A stretch of DNA of 64,000 bases, taken from assembly GCA_024704765.1 (NCBI GenBank), contig JAKMXF010000295.1, positions 248,001-312,000 of the forward strand, given 5' to 3'. Positions 57,851 through 64,000 of this stretch are shown piece by piece. The position numbers and the translations under genes are program-made. How positions within the stretch are numbered: position 1 is the stretch's first letter; the number at the start of each line of letters is the position of its first letter. The DNA comes from Oopsacas minuta (lineage: Eukaryota > Porifera > Hexactinellida > Lyssacinosida > Leucopsacidae). Below the pieces are notes generated by a model. That model worked only from the letters and a program-made list of their open reading frames with translations. It was not told the origin of the DNA and ran no database searches.

Positions 57851-58154
57851 CAGTATACCTTCGATAATCCGAACAGCACTGTTCCAATTGCTAAATATTT
57901 TGTTCGGATTAGTTAATTTGTTAGGATCAGCGAAATCCTTGAAAGAATACTATATGATCAGTGAACCAATATTTCGAAAGTTTTACAATCAATGAAAGCA
58001 CTGAAAAGATATGTAATATAATATTAGATATTGATCTGTAATAAAATAAAATTGGATATATTTGTCATTATATAAATTGTAGACCCTTTTCATAGATTTT
58101 TATCTTTGGGCCCTGCTTGGACTAGTGAGAGTTCGTATTAGAAAGGGTTTACTG
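57851..58154. mobile_element. pogo-like MITE
   Basis: 304 bp, TA-flanked (57849-57850, 58155-58156), ends CAGTATACCTTCGATAATCC and, from the right, CAGTAAACCCTTTCTAATAC. Internal GTTCGGATTAG repeats the end sequence. No coding content. Confidence 0.78.
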
Positions 58155-58156
58155 TA

Positions 58157-59314
58157 GATCGAAACAAGGTATATTTGATATTTGGGAAAAATAACATGAT
58201 AGAAGCTTAAGGGTAACATGCGAGCGAAGCGAGACAAAATTTACATTTTTCTACTATTGAGCTGAATATTTCAGTGCGATAATTGAACTAACATAATGGT
58301 TCAATTCCACAATCAGTATACGTGATATATCCTTCGTGGGGCATATCCGCATATCGGCCTATCCCCCTGGATCCTGCACTGGGCTTGTTGGGCACGAGTA
58401 TTACCAGGGGGCATTGCCACCCAATATCCAACTCCGTTAGAGACGTCCCTGGTTAGGGAACAAATATTAATCACATACCTAAAATAGGTATTCAAGATGT
58501 TAAGTAAATTCAAAAGTGGAGTAAAATGGAATAAAACATGCCGAATTGGGAATCGTCAAAGTTGGGCGCATCACAAAATATTAGGTAAAATAGGTTTGTC
58601 ATGAAGACCACAGGAAAAATAATCTCCCAAAGTGTATATGCTATACTTGGATAAACACATAGTGGAAACAGCCTTAAAATATGTAAATAATATATGGGAC
58701 AAATATAATTTAAACGATGAAATAGTTTGAATGGAGTAATCGAGGATGCGAAACCAAAATTTTAAATGGGTCTAACTAAATTTCATTAAAATATTATATT
58801 GATACTATATCATTATTCGAATATTGTCTAATGGAAATTGGGGACAACTGATAATTATCAATTGTCAGGATTTCACTTTCTAATGGTCCAATAAAGAAGG
58901 TCAGGTTAAATGGTGGGGAGTATATTTGAGGGGGTCCATGCATTCGAAAGGGTCGCAACCCCCTAGAGCTGCCTCTGTACAGAAAAGAAATCAAAGATGA
59001 TCGACATTCAGTCATTTTCATGCAAATACAACACAGTGGGCATTTAGGTGCAGATAGGTTTGCATCTTAAATAATAAATTCAAAATTATGATTCAACATA
59101 TCCAAACCTAGAAATTCGTAATTGCATCCTGAATCTAAAAGTGCGTTGTCAGGGTCGGATTAAGTAGATTTGGGGGTTTGCGTTTGCTTCCGACCGGGCA
59201 CTAAGATCATGCTACTTCAAACATCCCCTTTAAATAATCCTTACAAGTTAAACAGTACATAAAATTACAGTCTAGCTTAGAACAACCCGTAGAAAGATCT
59301 CAGTAAAATGAATA
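58157..59314. other. No gene seen
   Basis: Begins with a dispersed-repeat segment (58178-58280, ATGCGAGCGAAGCGAG) related to 32955-33060. The remainder shows no gene. Confidence 0.4.
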
Positions 59315-59316
59315 TA

Positions 59317-59500
59317 CAGTGGAGTCTCCGAATAACGGACATGTTGGGGCCATGGTATCTGTCCGTTGTAGTGAATTGTCCGCTCCTCGGAGACTGCTTA
59401 AGTAGTAATTACATGCTTGGCAAATCAATCAGTGCCACGAAGTTTGTCTGTTGTAGGGGGTTATCCGCTTCTTGGAGTGTCCGTTTTGGAGACTCCACTG
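59317..59500. mobile_element. pogo-like MITE (CAGTGGAGTC family), second copy
   Basis: 184 bp, TA-flanked (59315-59316, 59501-59502), ends CAGTGGAGTCTCCGAATAAC and, from the right, CAGTGGAGTCTCCAAAACGG. Clearly the same family as 27617-27801, with better-preserved ends. Confidence 0.9.
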
Positions 59501-59621
59501 TATAAGTAAAATACTATACAAATAGACTAAGTGGCGTACCAAGCACCTTTGGTACGGGGCGGAATCTGAAGTTGTCGCCCCCTTCCTCTGGATTTTATAC
59601 AATATAATAGCTAAGTACGTA

Positions 59622-60944
59622 CAGGGTGTTTCACAATTGATGTCCTATCAGATATTGATTTATAATTTGAAAAGAAATTCATATATCAATACAATTACTT
59701 CCTATATATCCCCATTAAGTTTGATACATTTTCTAATAGGTTCTGGCATTCCATCAACCATGTTGTTCAAATATTTCGGTGAGACACATGACCATGCCGA
59801 TTTGAGATTTTTTTCGAGCGTTTTCAGGTCTCTTGGCTGCTCCTTTAAATCGAATTCTCTTTGAACAATTGACCTAGGAGATTCAGACCAGGCGAATTTC
59901 CCGGCTATATCCCTTTCTCCCAAAAACATTTGATGTTGACTTTCAACCATTCTTGTGTCTTTTTGGCAGGATGAGCATGTGCACCATCTTGTTGGAAAAT
60001 TGCTTCCGACATGTTTTTCTAACATTTTCTGTTGTAAAACGGAGCTAGTTTTTGTCTTTCTAGCCAATGTTGATTTGAGAGCTTTCCCCAGGATCTCGCT
60101 TATGTAATATTCTGAAGTTATTGATGGACCAGGCGGAATGATATGTAGTTCAGAGACAGCATGATGCGATATCATTCTCCAGACCTGAATTTTTAGTGGA
60201 TGTTTCACCATTTTTTTTACTGGCTTAACATCAGATGCATTATGAGCCCTATTGCAATCATTTTACGATTTGGAGGATGGTATAATTCGAATGGGGACTG
60301 GTCTGAAAAAAAAACCTTCCGCCAATCCTTAGCTGTCCAATTTGACCGTTCCTTGCAGAAGCAGAGTCGAGAATTTCTCTGCTTTTCTGTCAATAAAGGT
60401 TCACTCTGTTGTTTGAAGGATTTTACACCCTTGGTTTTAGTCAGATAACGATATATAGTAGTACTTAAGATTGAGTAACCATGAGACTTCAGATTACGCG
60501 ATAGTTTAGGAGTAGATTGCAGCCTCCTACCGGTTGATTTGGATATAATTATCATTGCAGCTTTCGGAACGGACGATTTTCTTCCACGACCAGTCTGGTT
60601 CTCGAGCGAATATCTACTTTGAAATAATTTCCACCATCGCCCAATGGCTCTAATGTTAATGGAAAGTTTCGATGCTTCCATTTTTTGTGTCAATCCACCT
60701 GGTAGCATTCCTACAACTCTCCGAAGCGAAATACTATACTCTTTTACCATAACTTACGCGGCAAATTGATAGTTGTTTTTGACCAAATTTAAAAGTTACT
60801 ATAAGATTGCTAGCTTCAAGTTGAGAATGAATTTTAATTAGTCAAACCTTACAATAGCCGAAGGACTGGATTTTATCAAACTCTATTGTTGGTTTGTGAA
60901 TAATATCTTAGTTATCAATAGGACATCAATTGTCAAACACCCTG
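59622..60944 (-). mobile_element. Tc1/mariner-superfamily element
   Basis: 1,323 bp, TA-flanked (59620-59621, 60945-60946), near-identical 27-bp ends CAGGGTGTTTCACAATTGAT and CAGGGTGTTTGACAATTGAT. It encodes a decayed transposase on the minus strand. Confidence 0.93.
59702..60750 (-). pseudogene. Tc1-like transposase, broken in the catalytic core
   Basis: Starts MVKEYSISLRRVVGMLPGG with a helix-turn-helix and a TGRGRKSS linker. KDWRKVFFSDQSPFELYHPP carries the first catalytic Asp (usually D-E-S, here D-Q-S). A break near 60220 leads to HPLKIQVWRMISHHAVSELH and IIPPGPSITSEYYISEIL. The next block is read best in yet another frame as FQQDGAHAHPAKKTQEWL (second Asp); the third region reads GNSPGLNLLG, with the Asp of SPDLN replaced and the expected Glu block gone. 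The tail EQPRDLKTLEKNLKSAWSC to NGDI is intact. Not functional. Confidence 0.88.
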
Positions 60945-60959
60945 TATATTGTATATATA

Positions 60960-61489
60960 CCGGGTGAGCCAAAGAAAACGGGCCCCGTGCACATTTCAGG
61001 TCAACTTGAAACTATTAGTCAAACAAAGCAATAAGAATCTATTTATTCTATGTAAAGATATGTTAGATAAACCAAAGACGAAGTAATAGAGCATCCAGTA
61101 GAAGTCTTAACGAGTTCAGAGAATTTTTGAAACGCCATTCTTCAAGGAAATTATAGAACTTTTCTTATATTCGATGTCAAAATGCGCCCTGGAGTCGAGA
61201 ACTCAGGGTTGGATTAAAAATTTCAAGACCGTGCAAATCATTCCAGGAGGAATAGTTCTGAAGAATGTAATGGGAATTTTGCTCCAAAAATCCAAAATTA
61301 AAAGATTTTCATGGTGTTCATCTCGAACATAAGCTCTAATCCTCATAGACTTTCAACCTATGAAAGTAATAGCTTGTATTCGTCTTGTACGCCATTTTAG
61401 CTCTATAATTATAAGGTTTTGTTCATCTCTCCTAAATAAAATGCACATTCGAAGCAAATTGCTCGGGCCCGTTATTTTGGCCCACCCTA
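60960..61489. mobile_element. Mariner-type MITE
   Basis: About 530 bp, TA at 60958-60959 and 61490-61491, ends CCGGGTGAGCCAAAGAAAAC and, from the right, TAGGGTGGGCCAAAATAACG, both continuing GGGCCC. No transposase text inside. It lies 13 bp from the neighbouring Tc1-like element, within the hAT-type host. Confidence 0.82.
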
Positions 61490-61727
61490 TATGTGAGATG
61501 TTCATCTTCCAACATCAGTTTTGAACATTATATAATGTAGGCATGATGAATTTTTTCGCTAGATAAATGTATTATAGTTTAGCGGGTATGTATAGGAACC
61601 CAGTAACTACATCTGGGATCTCAAAAATATATAACATAGTGTATCTCTCTCAGTCAAAGTTGGCAGCTCCCTTTGAGTGGCACCCGGGGCGGACCGCCCA
61701 CCCCCTTGGTACGCAACTGAATAGACT

Positions 61728-64000
61728 CAATGATTTTTGTATATAATACTATACTACATGGTAAGTTAACTATTTAGTGGATCCCGCTTACTATCATAAC
61801 GATCGTGCATGAGTGTTTTAAGAATTATCCGAGTTAGTCAAGAATCCGGGATAATTGAGTATGTATGTACTTGCTATTTAAGTGTTCAACACTAAATAAG
61901 AAACATGCAGATCAAATGTATGCAATCAAGTTTGTTCACACTGGTCACTTATGTATAGCATATTTCCAAATGTTTCCTTCTAATAGATTACTACAATTAA
62001 CCTGTAAGCCGGATTTCACGATTAATTATGTGAAATTATAAGGGAAGGTGTGATAACGATTTTGAACTTGAACTCTTATGATAATAAGCGGAATCCACAG
62101 CACCACAGTCAACATGCGGTGACTCAAATGCCAGTTAACTCGAACATTCGATTTTCCAACAGATTTTCAGGATTAGAGTCACCGGATGTTACCTGTAAAG
62201 TAAAATAATAAACATTATAAATTTTGAACCAGTTTGATATAGTAGCTAGCAAGAGGGGTGTAAGGGGGTGTACCAAACGAAAGTAGCGAGCGGCCTAGGG
62301 GGACTCTGCCCCACCAAAAAATTGACTTATTGATTGATCCTGCGGTATCCCTTATCCTTAGATTAGCGTAAATTTACTTGTAAAACACAACTCATCTTAA
62401 AACGTCTATAGATGGTTGGTTGTACTCCTTTCACAACGGACAAACAAACAATCTGATAGACAGATCACAATTGCAATTAAATTATATAGCTATAAATACA
62501 CGCATATAAATATACGTATGCTATTGAAACACAATCTCTATATGCATATGTGTCGAATTATCACAGACACTTATCTGTACGTACTTGACACTCAAATCAA
62601 GTTTAAATACGCATAGTTGTGATTGATCAAGCACAACTACAGTTTACTTGGAATTATATTATATTTTTGTTTCGAGACCTTAGTTATAACTGACTAATAA
62701 CTAGCTCAATCTCCTTTAAAACCAAGGATGGTATGAATTTCGTATAGAGTGACTGTATTTATTATTGGGATACCTAGCACAATATCTGTGTAAGTTATGC
62801 ACTATCCAAACAAGCTTATGGTTTTTGATTTTGTTTGCATAATAGCATTTTTAGGATAATTTTGGAGATATTTTTAGGCAGTTTTAATAATGTTTTCGAA
62901 AGGATGGATCCTATATACTTGCAAGAGATAAAGTGAGATGTAAGTGCATTCGAAATTAATTAAAAGTTCATTGGATTTAGCCACATTCTCCGTTGCTATG
63001 GAAATGAATTTGAACAAATAGCCATATCTGAAAAATATTGTTATGACGCCATATATTTTGATGAACGTATATGGTAAGTCATTCAATGTACCGAATACAA
63101 TAGCATCCATTATAGAGCTTTGTCATCAACATCTTTTCAGATATGACTAAAAGCTATTCTAATACATTTGTATATCAACGGAGGAATGTGTCAAAATTCC
63201 ATTAACGTATAAAAATCTCCTAAATTATCCTAAAAGGCAATAATGCAAATATAATTCAAAGACCACACGTATGCTTGGATACTAAGTTGATATGAGTTAG
63301 TAATACAGTGCATAACCTAAAGAGTTAGTCTGCTGGCCAACTCAATAATCTAATATAGTCACTAAATACAATAACCATTCCATCCACGTTTTAAAGGAGA
63401 ATGAGTCAGTTATGACGAAAGGTCCTAACATAGATATATTTTCAAAAGATTTCCTTGCATTTTAGACACAAAAATATAGAAAGTTCCAAGTAAAACAGTA
63501 GTTGTGCTAGATAAAAACAGGAATTTTACCGTGATGTGAGAGTGTAACATACGTATTATTAGGTTTCCTGGGTATAGATATATATGTATCTATATTATAT
63601 CAGAGCTAGATTCTGTTTGCTGGTTAACAGCTGAACAACCGCTGTGTCCAGGAAATTACTAGTCATTTCCACAAATACAGTTTGTGGAACTATTTGAGAA
63701 GTGTGAAACTAAATGTACATGATTTCACCTAGTTTGGAATTTATGAGATATTACATTTTAAGTCTGTAATCTCAAATTTCAATAGTTTTATAAGATACAA
63801 TCACATCACGATTGAATATATAACAGCTACGTATTGATATTTTCAATTGTAGTCACAAATTTTTATTAATTGTATAATGTTAATAATGATTGCAGCAGTT
63901 ACTAGGTGAACTGCCATGATCGAAAAGCTCTTCGGATCCACTGTGTATATGTTTGTATGTTCGGAGTTAATTGAAGAAACTGCAAGATAACTAGGACTGA
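61728..64000. other. No gene seen
   Basis: 2.3 kb with no recognised exon, RNA or element. A G-rich patch near 62250-62330 resembles the GC-rich ends of the dispersed repeats at 32.7 and 57.2 kb. The missing RPL7A 5' exons were looked for here and not found. Confidence 0.4.

Larger units (their letters stand above)
59529..61719. mobile_element. hAT-type element hosting two other insertions
   Basis: Outer ends are AAGTGGCGTACCAAG on the left and CAGTTGCGTACCAAG read inward from the right, with a perfect 8-bp duplication AATAGACT at 59521-59528 and 61720-61727. Subterminal GGGGCGG and its complement occur on the two sides. Inside lie a Tc1-like element (59622-60944) and a mariner-type MITE (60960-61489); what is left of the host is under 400 bp and non-coding. 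Confidence 0.85.

Noticed and set aside
58794-59021. 75-codon minus-strand frame rich in Arg and Pro
   Set aside because: Lies in GC-punctuated repeat sequence with no similarity to a known domain.

Overview
This 64 kb window looks like nuclear DNA of an invertebrate animal: AT-rich, nearly free of long open frames, with spliceosomal introns and a very dense layer of cut-and-paste DNA transposons. I cannot name the species. A broken gene at 13.6-14.2 kb resembles a multicopy gene I associate with arthropod genomes, while the one host gene, ribosomal protein L7a (RPL7A), is rather divergent, so even the phylum is uncertain. No prokaryotic operon, CRISPR array, LINE or reverse-transcriptase domain was seen.

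Layout. 0-5.1 kb: a Merlin (IS1595/ISXO2-type) transposase remnant between two inverted arms of about 400 bp, then an integrase remnant. 5.3-6.7 kb: a complete maT (DD37D) element with an intact 342-codon transposase and TA-flanked inverted repeats. 8.2-11.6 kb: an OTU-protease remnant, a Harbinger-like MITE and an integrase C-terminal remnant. 11.6-16.4 kb: two Tc1-type elements, the second apparently swollen by a hAT MITE and by a fragment of an arthropod-type gene. 16.5-24 kb: a P-element (THAP) transposase split by a hAT element, which carries a pogo/Tigger element, which in turn is fused to a truncated maT copy. 24.4-27.4 kb: an integrase fragment broken by a DD41D (rosa-type) mariner, itself broken by a maT element. 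27.6-40 kb: MITEs, fragments of P and hAT transposases, an inverted-arm structure and long stretches without a recognisable gene.

40.2-42.9 kb: an almost complete two-gene PIF/Harbinger element (transposase with one frameshift plus a Myb/SANT-like partner). 46.1-51.4 kb: a mariner split by a ZBED5-like hAT, a second mariner and a P-element tail. 52.4-56.9 kb: two exons of RPL7A on the minus strand, separated by a 3.9 kb intron that holds transposon debris and a candidate box C/D snoRNA. 57-64 kb: pogo-like MITEs and a hAT-type element containing a Tc1-like element and a mariner MITE; the last 2.3 kb shows nothing I can name.

Target-site duplications let insertion order be read. Where both ends are seen, TA flanks mark Tc1/mariner/pogo insertions and 8-bp repeats mark hAT insertions. 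Almost all transposases carry frameshifts, stops or lost catalytic residues. Exceptions are the maT gene at 5.5 kb and, nearly, the Harbinger pair at 40.6-42.6 kb. The only gene with an evident cellular role is RPL7A (60S ribosomal subunit); its 5' exons were not found.
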